Shown here piece by piece: positions 44,850-52,157 of a stretch of DNA of 64,000 bases (position 1 is the stretch's first letter; each line of letters starts with the position of its first letter). This stretch comes from Streptomyces roseoviridis (GTDB lineage: Bacteria; Actinomycetota; Actinomycetes; Streptomycetales; Streptomycetaceae), in the NCBI RefSeq assembly GCF_039535235.1, contig NZ_BAAAWU010000001.1:5955001-6019000 (forward strand), written 5' to 3'. The translations under genes were made by a program, and so were the position numbers. The notes under the pieces are model-generated. The model did not search any database. It saw nothing but the letters and a program-made list of their open reading frames with translations, and was not told the origin of the DNA.

Positions 44850-45934
44850 GAACCGCCCTCGTCATCGGAACCGGCCTCATCGGCACCTCGGCCGCACTGG
44901 CCCTCGCCGGCCGGGGCGTCACCGTCCACCTGCGCGACCACGACCCGGACCGGGCCCGTACGGCCGCCGCGCTCGGCGCGGGCACCGACGAGGCGCCCGA
45001 GGGTCCCGTGGACCTGGTCCTGGTCGCCGTACCGCCCGCGCACGTCGCCGCCACCCTCGCCGGGGCGATCCGGGCCGGTCTCGGCCGCGGCTACCTCGAC
45101 GTGGCCAGCGTGAAGGGCGGGCCCAAGCGGGAGCTGGAGGAGCTGGGCCTGGACCTGACCGCGTACATCGGATCGCACCCGATGTCCGGCAAGGAGCGCT
45201 CCGGGCCGCTGGCCGCCTCCGCCGACCTCTTCGAGGGCCGGCCGTGGGTGCTCACGCCGACCCGGGACACCGACACCGAGGTCCTCAACCTCGCCCTCGA
45301 ACTGGTCGCCCTGTGCCGGGCCGTCCCCGTCGTCATGGACGCCGACGCCCACGACCGGGCCGTCGCACTCGTCTCCCACACCCCGCAGCTGGTGTCGTCG
45401 ATGGTGGCGGCCCGCCTGGAGGAGGCCGACGAGACGGCGGTACGGCTGTGCGGGCAGGGCATCCGTGACGTCACCCGGATCGCCGCGTCCGACCCCCGCA
45501 TGTGGGTCGAGATCCTCTCCGCGAACCCCGGGCCCGTCGCCGACGTCCTCGCGGGCGTCGCGGCGGACCTCGACGAGACGGTGCGGGCCCTGCGCGCCCT
45601 GGAGTCCGGCGACGACGCCAAGCGCCGCGCCGGCGCCTCCGGCGTGGAGGACGTCCTGCGCCGTGGCAACGCCGGCCGCGCCCGCGTCCCCGGCAAGCAC
45701 GGCGCCGCGCCCACCGCCTACGAGACCGTCGCCGTCCTCATCAGCGACCAGCCCGGCGAACTCGCCCGCATCTTCGCCGACGCAGGCCGCGCCGGCGTCA
45801 ACATCGAGGACGTCCGCATCGAACACGCGACGGGCCAGCAGGCGGGCCTGGTCCAGCTGATGGTGACCCCGTCGGCGGCGCCGGCCCTCGGCGCGGCCCT
45901 GAAGGAACGCGGCTGGGCCCTGCGCACGACCTGA
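44846..45934 (+). CDS. tyrA: Prephenate dehydrogenase
   Basis: 362 residues. The N-terminal Rossmann fold is TALVIGTGLIGTSAALALAG (GxGxxG), then LVLVAVPPAHV. The catalytic region is YIGSHPMSGKERSGPLAAS and the substrate His lies in VSHTPQLVSSMVA. The C-terminal ACT domain (AVLISDQPGELARIFADAGRAGVNIEDV) suggests allosteric control by an aromatic amino acid. It oxidises prephenate to 4-hydroxyphenylpyruvate. The GTG start overlaps the aroH stop. Confidence 0.95.
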   Translation: MRTALVIGTGLIGTSAALALAGRGVTVHLRDHDPDRARTAAALGAGTDEAPEGPVDLVLVAVPPAHVAATLAGAIRAGLGRGYLDVASVKGGPKRELEELGLDLTAYIGSHPMSGKERSGPLAASADLFEGRPWVLTPTRDTDTEVLNLALELVALCRAVPVVMDADAHDRAVALVSHTPQLVSSMVAARLEEADETAVRLCGQGIRDVTRIAASDPRMWVEILSANPGPVADVLAGVAADLDETVRALRALESGDDAKRRAGASGVEDVLRRGNAGRARVPGKHGAAPTAYETVAVLISDQPGELARIFADAGRAGVNIEDVRIEHATGQQAGLVQLMVTPSAAPALGAALKERGWALRTT

Positions 45935-46584
45935 CCTGGTGCGGGCGCCGCCTCATCGCGGGCCTGCGCCCCGCGGGGCTGGCTGCGCCGCTGCGGCTCT
46001 TCGCCCCTCGTTGTGGGCATTCGTTTCCCCCAGACTTCGTCCGGGGGTGCCCCCAGGCGGAACGGGTGGGCACAACGGACGGCGCCCCTTGCCGGGCCTC
46101 GGTTTCCTTGCGGTGACGGTCACCACCAGGGCGCAGCGCCCTGGTGGTGCGGGTAGGTGCAGGGAGCGGAGGCGCCCGCAGAGGGCGCCGTCCCGTGTGG
46201 CCACCCGTCCCGCCCTGCGGGACGACTGCCCACACGGGGGTGGGCGGGGCCGGCGGTACCGCCCAGCGGGGCGCGGGCCCGCCCGCCGCTCGCCCTAGGG
46301 GCCCCGCGGGACGATTGCCCCCACGGGGGTGGACGACGTAGGCACCGCCGCACGGGCGCAGGGCGTCAGCCGAGGCGGGCGCCACACGGCTACCCGGGCG
46401 GAGGCGCGGACGCGCGGGTCCGAGCCGTGGGCCGCAGGGCAGGGGCGCCGCCCGGGGGCCCGCACCGCCCGTACCGGCCCGCCCAGGCCGCTGGGCCGAA
46501 TGGGTGCGGGGGACTCGGTAACCTTGTGGGGGTCCCCGCACGTACGACGGGGGCTGCCGCTCACCCAGGAAGGCGTTCCCCACC
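45935..46584. repeat. 650-bp spacer composed of repeat elements
   Basis: No gene is supported. One element at about 46010-46077 is bounded by GTTGTG ... CACAAC and encloses CCCCC-AGACTTCGTCC-GGGGG, a hairpin type I remember as common between Streptomyces genes. A second repeat, GCGGGACGA(C/T)TGCCC(A/C)CACGG-GGGTGG, occurs at 46217-46247 and 46306-46337. A palindrome GGCGGTACCGCC lies near 46252. CAGGGCGCAGCGCCCTG (about 46128-46144) is a further inverted repeat. Together they look like stacked mobile-type repeat insertions that may also end tyrA transcription. Confidence 0.75.
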
Positions 46585-47271
46585 GTGGACACCGTGATCG
46601 TCGCCATCGACGGCCCCTCCGGCACGGGCAAGTCGAGCACCTCGAAGGCGGTTGCCGCCAAGCTGGGCCTGAGCTATCTCGACACCGGCGCCCAGTACCG
46701 CGCCATCACCTGGTGGATGATCAGCAACGGCGTCGACGTCCACGACGCCGACGCCGTCGCCAACGCCGCCGGTAAGCCCGTCATCGTCTCCGGCACCGAC
46801 CCGGCCAGGCCCACCATCACCGTCGACGGGGTGGACGCCGCCGGTCCCATCCGGACCGAGGAGGTCACCTCCAAGGTCAGCGCCGTCAGCGCCGTCCCCG
46901 AGGTGCGCAGCCTGATCACCGAGCTCCAGCGCTCCATCGCCAAGGGCGCCGAGCGCGGCATCGTCGTCGAGGGCCGGGACATCGGCACCACCGTCCTGCC
47001 CGACGCCGACCTCAAGATCTTCCTCACCGCCTCGCCCGAGGCCCGCGCCGCCCGCCGCTCCGGCGAGCTCAAGGGCGCCGACGTGCACGCCACCAAGCAG
47101 GCCCTGATCAAGCGGGACGCGGCCGACTCCAGCCGTAAGACCTCCCCGCTCGCCAAGGCCGACGACGCCGTGGAGGTCGACACCACCGACCTCACCCTCG
47201 ACCAGGTCATCGAATGCGTGGTGACCCTGGTGGAGGAGAAGCGGGGCCAGAAGAGGGCGGCCGCCCTGTGA
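46585..47271 (+). CDS. cmk: Cytidylate kinase
   Basis: 228 residues. The P-loop is IAIDGPSGTGKSS (residues 7-18), followed by GLSYLDTGAQYRAITW and, in the CMP-binding domain, EVRSLITELQRSIAKG. GIVVEGRDIGTTVLPDADLKIFLTAS and the LID-like KRDAADSSRKTSPL complete it. It phosphorylates CMP and dCMP. GTG 46585 has AGGAAGG about 11 nt upstream. It is first of the cmk-plsC-der operon, a standard actinobacterial cluster, and overlaps plsC by GTGA. Confidence 0.95.
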   Translation: MDTVIVAIDGPSGTGKSSTSKAVAAKLGLSYLDTGAQYRAITWWMISNGVDVHDADAVANAAGKPVIVSGTDPARPTITVDGVDAAGPIRTEEVTSKVSAVSAVPEVRSLITELQRSIAKGAERGIVVEGRDIGTTVLPDADLKIFLTASPEARAARRSGELKGADVHATKQALIKRDAADSSRKTSPLAKADDAVEVDTTDLTLDQVIECVVTLVEEKRGQKRAAAL

Positions 47272-47912
47272 CCCAGCCCTCAGAGAAGGGCGCCGCCGTC
47301 GGCCGGGGCATCGGCATCGGGCTGATGTACGGCCTGTGGAAGCCGCGCGTCCTCGGCGCCTGGCGGGTGCCGGCCTCCGGCCCCGTCATCCTCGCCGTCA
47401 ACCACGCGCACAACATCGACGGCCCCATGCTCATGGGCACCGCCCCGCGGCCCGTGCACTTCCTCGTCAAGAAGGAAGCGTTCGTCGGCCCGCTCGGCAG
47501 CTTCCTCACCGGCATCGGGCAGCTCAAGGTCGACCGCGACAGCACCGACCGCACGGCGATATCCAACGCCCTCGCGGTCCTGGAGCACGGCGGCGTCCTC
47601 GGGATCTTCCCGGAGGGCACTCGCGGCGAGGGCGACTTCGCCTCCCTGCGGGCCGGTCTCGCCTACTTCGCCGTCCGCAGCGGGGCACCGATCGTGCCCG
47701 TGGCCGTGCTGGGAAGTTCCGAGCGGCCCGGACGGTTGATCAAGGCGCTGCCCCCGCTGCGCAGCCGGGTCGACGTCGTCTTCGGCGACGCCTTCGACGC
47801 GGGCGACGGCAGCGGCCGGCGCACCCGCAAGGCACTGGACGAGGCGACCTTCCGCATCCAGGCACGGCTCACCGAACACCTCGAAAACGCCAGGCGCCTC
47901 ACCGGGCGCTGA
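47268..47912 (+). CDS. plsC: 1-acyl-glycerol-3-phosphate acyltransferase (PlsC family)
   Basis: 214 residues. The acyltransferase HX4D motif is in AVNHAHNIDGPMLMG (His and Asp of HAHNID). The later blocks are KKEAFVGPLGSFLTGIGQLKVDR, GIFPEGTRGEG (substrate motif) and APIVPVAVLG. It adds the second acyl chain to make phosphatidic acid at the membrane. The GTG start overlaps the cmk TGA. The last 35 residues are Arg-rich and helical. It is 67 nt upstream of der. Confidence 0.9.
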   Translation: MTQPSEKGAAVGRGIGIGLMYGLWKPRVLGAWRVPASGPVILAVNHAHNIDGPMLMGTAPRPVHFLVKKEAFVGPLGSFLTGIGQLKVDRDSTDRTAISNALAVLEHGGVLGIFPEGTRGEGDFASLRAGLAYFAVRSGAPIVPVAVLGSSERPGRLIKALPPLRSRVDVVFGDAFDAGDGSGRRTRKALDEATFRIQARLTEHLENARRLTGR

Positions 47913-47979
47913 GCGACACTCTCAGTAGTGGGCCCGGTGACGGGACCCACCGACCACGAATGATCAAGGAACGGACTTC

Positions 47980-49428
47980 ATGAACGACCAGCACGACCAC
48001 GGGGCACTTGGCGACGCCGAGTACGCGGAGTTCATGGAGCTCGCCGCGGAAGAGGGCTTCGACATCGAGGACGTCGAAGGCGCGATCGAGGAGGCCGGGC
48101 ACGGCCCGCTCCCCGTCCTCGCCGTCGTCGGCCGTCCCAATGTCGGCAAGTCGACCCTGGTGAACCGGATCATCGGACGCCGCGAGGCCGTCGTCGAGGA
48201 CCGCCCGGGCGTCACCCGCGACCGCGTCACCTACGAGGCCGAGTGGGCCGGCCGCCGCTTCAAGGTCGTCGACACCGGCGGCTGGGAGCAGGACGTCCTC
48301 GGCATCGACGCCTCCGTCGCCGCCCAGGCCGAGTACGCCATCGAAGCCGCCGACGCCTGCCTCTTCGTCGTGGACGCCACCGTCGGCGCCACCGACACCG
48401 ACGAGGCCGTCGTCAAGCTGCTCCGCAGGGCGGGCAAGCCGGTCGTGCTCGCCGCCAACAAGGTCGACGGCCCCTCCGGCGAGGCCGACGCCGCCACGCT
48501 GTGGTCGCTCGGCCTCGGCGAGCCGTTCCCCGTCTCCTCCCTGCACGGCCGCGGCACCGGCGACCTCCTCGACGAGGTCCTCAAGGCGCTGCCCGACGCC
48601 CCCGAGCAGCGCTTCGGCAACGCCGTCGGCGGCCCGCGCCGCATCGCGCTCATCGGCCGTCCGAACGTCGGCAAGTCCTCCCTGCTCAACAAGGTCGCCG
48701 GTGAGGAGCGGGTCGTCGTCAACGAGCTGGCCGGCACCACCCGCGACCCGGTCGACGAGCTGATCGAGCTGGGCGGCAAGACCTGGAAGTTCGTCGACAC
48801 CGCGGGCATCCGCAAGAAGGTCCACCTCCAGGAGGGCGCGGACTACTACGCCTCCCTGCGGACCGCCGCCGCCGTCGAGAAGGCGGAGGTGGCCGTCATC
48901 CTCATCGACACCACCGACCACATCTCGGTCCAGGACCAGCGCATCATCACGATGGCGGTCGAGTCCGGCCGCGCCATCGTCATCGCCTACAACAAGTGGG
49001 ACGAGCTCGACGAGGAGCGCCGCTACTACCTGGAGCGCGAGATCGAGACCGAGATGCAGCAGGTCTCGTGGGCGCCCCGGGTCAACGTCTCCGCCAAGAC
49101 CGGCCGCCACATGGAGAAGCTGGTCCCGGCCATCGAGACGGCCCTCGCCGGCTGGGAGACCCGCGTCCCCACCGGCCGGCTCAACGCCTTCCTCGGCGAG
49201 CTCGTGGCCGCCCACCCGCACCCGATCCGCGGTGGCAAGCAGCCCCGCATCCTCTTCGGCACGCAGGCGGGCACCAAGCCGCCGCGCTTCGTGCTCTTCG
49301 CCTCCGGCTTCCTGGAGGCCGGCTACCGCCGCTTCGTCGAGCGCCGGCTGCGTGAGGAGTTCGGCTTCGAGGGCACCCCGATCCACATCTCGGTGCGGGT
49401 GCGCGAGAAGCGCGGCAAGAAGAAGTGA
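47980..49428 (+). CDS. der: Ribosome biogenesis GTPase Der
   Basis: 482 residues with the tandem GTPase domains unique to Der/EngA. G1 is VVGRPNVGKSTLVN (near residue 50) and again LIGRPNVGKSSLLN. G3 is VDTGGW and VDTAGIR, and G4 is ANKVD and YNKWD. The C-terminal KH-like domain (GGKQPRILFGTQAGTKPPRFVLFASG) and basic tail KRGKKK follow. It is needed for 50S maturation. The 45-residue acidic N-terminal extension is common in actinobacteria. A strong hairpin follows. Confidence 0.97.
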   Translation: MNDQHDHGALGDAEYAEFMELAAEEGFDIEDVEGAIEEAGHGPLPVLAVVGRPNVGKSTLVNRIIGRREAVVEDRPGVTRDRVTYEAEWAGRRFKVVDTGGWEQDVLGIDASVAAQAEYAIEAADACLFVVDATVGATDTDEAVVKLLRRAGKPVVLAANKVDGPSGEADAATLWSLGLGEPFPVSSLHGRGTGDLLDEVLKALPDAPEQRFGNAVGGPRRIALIGRPNVGKSSLLNKVAGEERVVVNELAGTTRDPVDELIELGGKTWKFVDTAGIRKKVHLQEGADYYASLRTAAAVEKAEVAVILIDTTDHISVQDQRIITMAVESGRAIVIAYNKWDELDEERRYYLEREIETEMQQVSWAPRVNVSAKTGRHMEKLVPAIETALAGWETRVPTGRLNAFLGELVAAHPHPIRGGKQPRILFGTQAGTKPPRFVLFASGFLEAGYRRFVERRLREEFGFEGTPIHISVRVREKRGKKK

Positions 49429-49448
49429 CGGAATGACGGAATGACGAA

Positions 49449-49487
49449 CGGCTGAGGGCCGGGGCGATGAGCCCCGGCCCTCAGCCG
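49449..49487. terminator. Terminator hairpin after der
   Basis: A perfect 17-bp stem CGGCTGAGGGCCGGGGC / GCCCCGGCCCTCAGCCG with loop GATGA. It is likely bidirectional, since the next genes run on the minus strand towards it. Confidence 0.93.
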
Positions 49488-49563
49488 TCTGCGCGTCCGA
49501 CACGCGCGTCCGTCATGCGCGTCCGCGTCCTTGTCGGTCCGCGTCGCCGCTTCCCGGTCGTCG

Positions 49564-49965
49564 CTACACGCCGCCCCTGCCGCCCGGCGGCAGCGCGTAC
49601 GCCGACCAGCCCGCATGCTGCCGGTGTCCGGCCGCCGCCCCCGTGCCGAAGGCCCGGAAGCTCAGCTCCTCCTCGCCGCTGCGGTCACCCGGCAGCGTAC
49701 GGAAGGTCCGGCGGTACTCGGAGTACAGGGCGTCGTAGATCGGCGTCGACGATCGGCCCGCCGGGAGGTCCTGCGCCGGGCGCATGGACGGGATCGGACT
49801 CGGATACTGCTCGCGGAAGGGGTCGTATGGGTGCACATAGGTGCCAACGACCCCGGCGTCCGTGAGATGCGGGCGGCCCTCGGAAAGAGGAGCCCGCCGG
49901 GGTCGCGGGACGGTCGGCACACCCGGGACGCGGGCCGGCCCTATGCCGGGTCGCGTGTCCTCCAT
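49564..49965 (-). CDS. Conserved-looking hypothetical protein
   Basis: 133 residues. It is Pro/Arg/Ser-rich for the first half (VPTVPRPRRAPLSEGRPHLT, VGTYVHPYDPFREQYPSPIPS). A more ordered part follows (TPIYDALYSEYRRTFRTLPGDRSGEEELSFRAFGT). No motif is known to me. The start ATG overlaps the TGA of the upstream gene by one base (TGATG), so translation is coupled and the two are probably one functional unit. I believe similar pairs occur next to der in other Streptomyces, from memory only. Confidence 0.72.
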   Translation of the reverse strand: MEDTRPGIGPARVPGVPTVPRPRRAPLSEGRPHLTDAGVVGTYVHPYDPFREQYPSPIPSMRPAQDLPAGRSSTPIYDALYSEYRRTFRTLPGDRSGEEELSFRAFGTGAAAGHRQHAGWSAYALPPGGRGGV

Positions 49966-50747
49966 CACGTACCGGCCAGCGGCATGGCGGCGGCCACCAG
50001 GCGCCCGTTGGCCGCGGCCTTCTCCAGGGCGTCGCGCAGCAGGTCCTCGCGCGGCTGCTGGCCGATCGAGCCGACCGGGGCGGCGAAGACCAGCACCGTG
50101 TGCGACTTGTTGGCCGCGGCCCGCCAGCCCTCGGTCACCTGGAGCGGCTGGTGCGCCTGCCACCAGGCGGCCTGGCCCACGCCGCCCGCGCCGGGCTGGA
50201 GGACGGAGTGCAGCTGGCCCATGGCGACCAGGACCGACCAGCCGGGCAGCGGAGCCGGCTTGACGTTGACGTCGGCGACCGGCTGGAAGCCCTGCTCGAC
50301 CAGGAGCGGCAGGAACTCGTCGGTCAGACCGTCCGAACCGGGGCGGACGACCGGCGCCGTCGGCTCCACCACGAGCGCCGGGTGCAGCTCGCCCTCGATC
50401 AGGACCAGCCCGCTGGTGACGCCCAGGACCGCCTGCCGGGGGTGCGCGGCGGACAGCGAGTCGGCGGCGTCCGCGGCGGTGATGGAGGCGACGGCGCCCT
50501 GGAGCTGCTCCTCGGCGACCCGGACGACCTGGGACGGGATGCAGCTGGCGTGGGCGAAGGCGAGGACGGCGGTCTCCTCGCCGACGAACAGCACCGTGCT
50601 GGTGCGCTCCTGCTCGGAGTCGCCGGGCGTGCGGCAGGAGGTGCAGTCGTAGCTGCCCGGGGCGTTGTCGCCGGCGAGCAGCCGGTCGGCTTCTTCGTCG
50701 CCGATCTCGGCGCGTACGTCCTCGCTGACGTCGAGCATGCGCGGCAC
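49965..50747 (-). CDS. Hypothetical protein with Cys cluster, coupled to the gene at 49564
   Basis: 260 residues and soluble. The N-terminal region has a possible zinc site: CTSCRTPG (about 35-42) and AFAHASCIP (about 63-71). The rest is alternating beta/alpha (AVLGVTSGLVLIEGELHPALVVEP, WSVLVAMGQLHSVLQPGAGG, GWRAAANKSHTVLVFAAPVG). I do not recognise the family. The GTG start at 50747 has GGGAG about 8 nt upstream; an ATG lies three codons later. It overlaps the downstream gene's start by one base. Confidence 0.75.
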   Translation of the reverse strand: MPRMLDVSEDVRAEIGDEEADRLLAGDNAPGSYDCTSCRTPGDSEQERTSTVLFVGEETAVLAFAHASCIPSQVVRVAEEQLQGAVASITAADAADSLSAAHPRQAVLGVTSGLVLIEGELHPALVVEPTAPVVRPGSDGLTDEFLPLLVEQGFQPVADVNVKPAPLPGWSVLVAMGQLHSVLQPGAGGVGQAAWWQAHQPLQVTEGWRAAANKSHTVLVFAAPVGSIGQQPREDLLRDALEKAAANGRLVAAAMPLAGT

Positions 50748-50962
50748 GGGGGGCTCCCTGGACTCTTCGCGTGCGACGACGGGCGGATCCCGGTCGTCTC
50801 ATGCCGAGTTCAACGGGGAAGGCTCCGCCGGGGTCACGCGCGGAGCGGCGGCAAGTTGGGCCGGGGCGCCGCCGGACCCCGGTGACGCCGACCGGGTGGC
50901 ATGTGAACGGTGTTCCGCGCGGCACGGAGCCGGCGGCGGGAGCGGCTGCCTAGCCTGCCCGG

Positions 50963-51502
50963 ATGTCGAAGATCCGATGTGCGACGGCCGCCGCCGTCCT
51001 GGCCGCGTCGCTGCTGTCCCCGGCGGCGCTCGCCCGGGCGTCGGGCCCCGCCACCGCCCCCACGCCCGTCGAGGCGTGCGTGAAGGACCAGTGGCCGTGG
51101 GGCTGCGTCGCGGAGTGCGAGAGCGGCGGCGACTGGCACGCCAACACCGGCAACGGCTTCTACGGCGGCCTGCAGTTCTGGCAGCCCACCTGGGAGGAGT
51201 TCGGCGGGCTGCGCCACGCCCGTCGCGCCGACCTGGCGACCAGGGCGCAGCAGATCACGGTCGCCGAGGACGTGCTGCGGGTCCAGGGCTGGGGGGCGTG
51301 GCCGGTGTGCTCGCGGCGGTACGGCCTGAGCGGGCGCGCCCATGTCGTCCAGGCCGGCGACACGCTCAGCGCGATCGCCCGGCGCTTCAGGATCAAGGGC
51401 GGCTGGCAGGCGCTGTACGAGGCGAACCGGGCGGTGATCGGCCCGGACCCGAACCGGCTGATGGTCGGCACGATGCTGAGGCTCACGTCCGCGACGCGGT
51501 GA
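50963..51502 (+). CDS. Secreted Rpf-like transglycosylase with LysM domain
   Basis: 179 residues. A Sec signal peptide (KIRCATAAAVLAASLLSPAALA) leads to a resuscitation-promoting-factor domain: WGCVAECESGGDWHANTGNGFYGGLQFWQPTW, with catalytic Glu in CESGGDW and paired cysteines. A C-terminal LysM motif follows, AHVVQAGDTLSAIARRFRIK ... LMVGTMLRL. It cleaves peptidoglycan and is linked to spore germination and growth resumption. TAGCCT lies 8 nt before the ATG, so a leaderless transcript is likely. The last 20 nt overlap the convergent livF-like gene. Confidence 0.93.
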   Translation: MSKIRCATAAAVLAASLLSPAALARASGPATAPTPVEACVKDQWPWGCVAECESGGDWHANTGNGFYGGLQFWQPTWEEFGGLRHARRADLATRAQQITVAEDVLRVQGWGAWPVCSRRYGLSGRAHVVQAGDTLSAIARRFRIKGGWQALYEANRAVIGPDPNRLMVGTMLRLTSATR

Positions 51503-52157
51503 CCTCACCGCCACCCGCGAGGGCGCCCCGGCGCAGCTCGTACACCACCGAGCCCGGCGGCAGCCCGTGCGGCACGCGCTGCTCGGCCAGGACCACCGCG
51601 GCCGAGCGGGGCGGCCGGGCGAGGGCGGCGAGCAGCCCGTACGCACGGCCGGCCAGGGCGGGCGCCATGCCGAGGGACGGCTCGTCGACCAGCACCACGC
51701 GGGCGCCCGCCGGGTGGACGGGGGAGAGCAGGGCGCGGGTCAGCGCGAGCATCCGGCGCTCGCCGCCGGAGAGGGTCCCGGCGCGGTGGCCGAGCAGGGG
51801 CGCGAGCTCGGGGAAGGCGGCGAGGGCCGCGTCCCGGCGGCCGGGCGCCGACAGCTCCAGGTTCTCGGCGACGGTGAGGGTGGCGTACACGGCCCGCAGG
51901 TCCGGTACGAAGCACAGGCCGCGGCGGGCCCGTTCGTGGGCGGGCACCCGGGTGACGTCCGTACCGCGCCACTCCACCCGCCCGGCGGCCAGCGGCACCG
52001 TCCCGGCGAGGGCGCGCAGCGCGGTGGTGCGGCCGGCGCCGTTGCGGCCCAGCAGGACCGTGACGGTGGCGGCGGGCAGGAGCAGGTCGAGGCCGTGGAG
52101 GGCCTCCAGGGGGCCGTAGCGGACCCGCGCGCGGCGCAGGGCGATCTCGACGGTCAT
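51483..52157 (-). CDS. LivF-type ABC transporter ATP-binding protein
   Basis: 224 residues. An ABC ATPase core of the branched-chain amino acid LivF subtype: LEALHGLDLLLPAATVTVLLG, then the P-loop GRNGAGRTT (37-45) with Arg43 in the Lys position, signature TLSGGERRMLALTRAL, and Walker B RVVLVDEPSLGMAP. In the switch region the usual His is replaced (VVLAEQRVPHGLP reads LAEQR, as in LivF proteins). The start ATG overlaps the TGA of the fused permease/ATPase gene (ATGA). It is the second ATPase of the system encoded by 52154-55165. Confidence 0.88.
   Translation of the reverse strand: MTVEIALRRARVRYGPLEALHGLDLLLPAATVTVLLGRNGAGRTTALRALAGTVPLAAGRVEWRGTDVTRVPAHERARRGLCFVPDLRAVYATLTVAENLELSAPGRRDAALAAFPELAPLLGHRAGTLSGGERRMLALTRALLSPVHPAGARVVLVDEPSLGMAPALAGRAYGLLAALARPPRSAAVVLAEQRVPHGLPPGSVVYELRRGALAGGGEVTASRT

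Noticed and set aside
50750..50962. Possible ydaO (c-di-AMP) riboswitch upstream of the Rpf-like gene
   Set aside because: Such riboswitches precede some Streptomyces rpf genes, but the conserved CCGAACCCG..CAGCTAACC segment is absent and a TAGCCT box 8 nt from the ATG points to a leaderless transcript.
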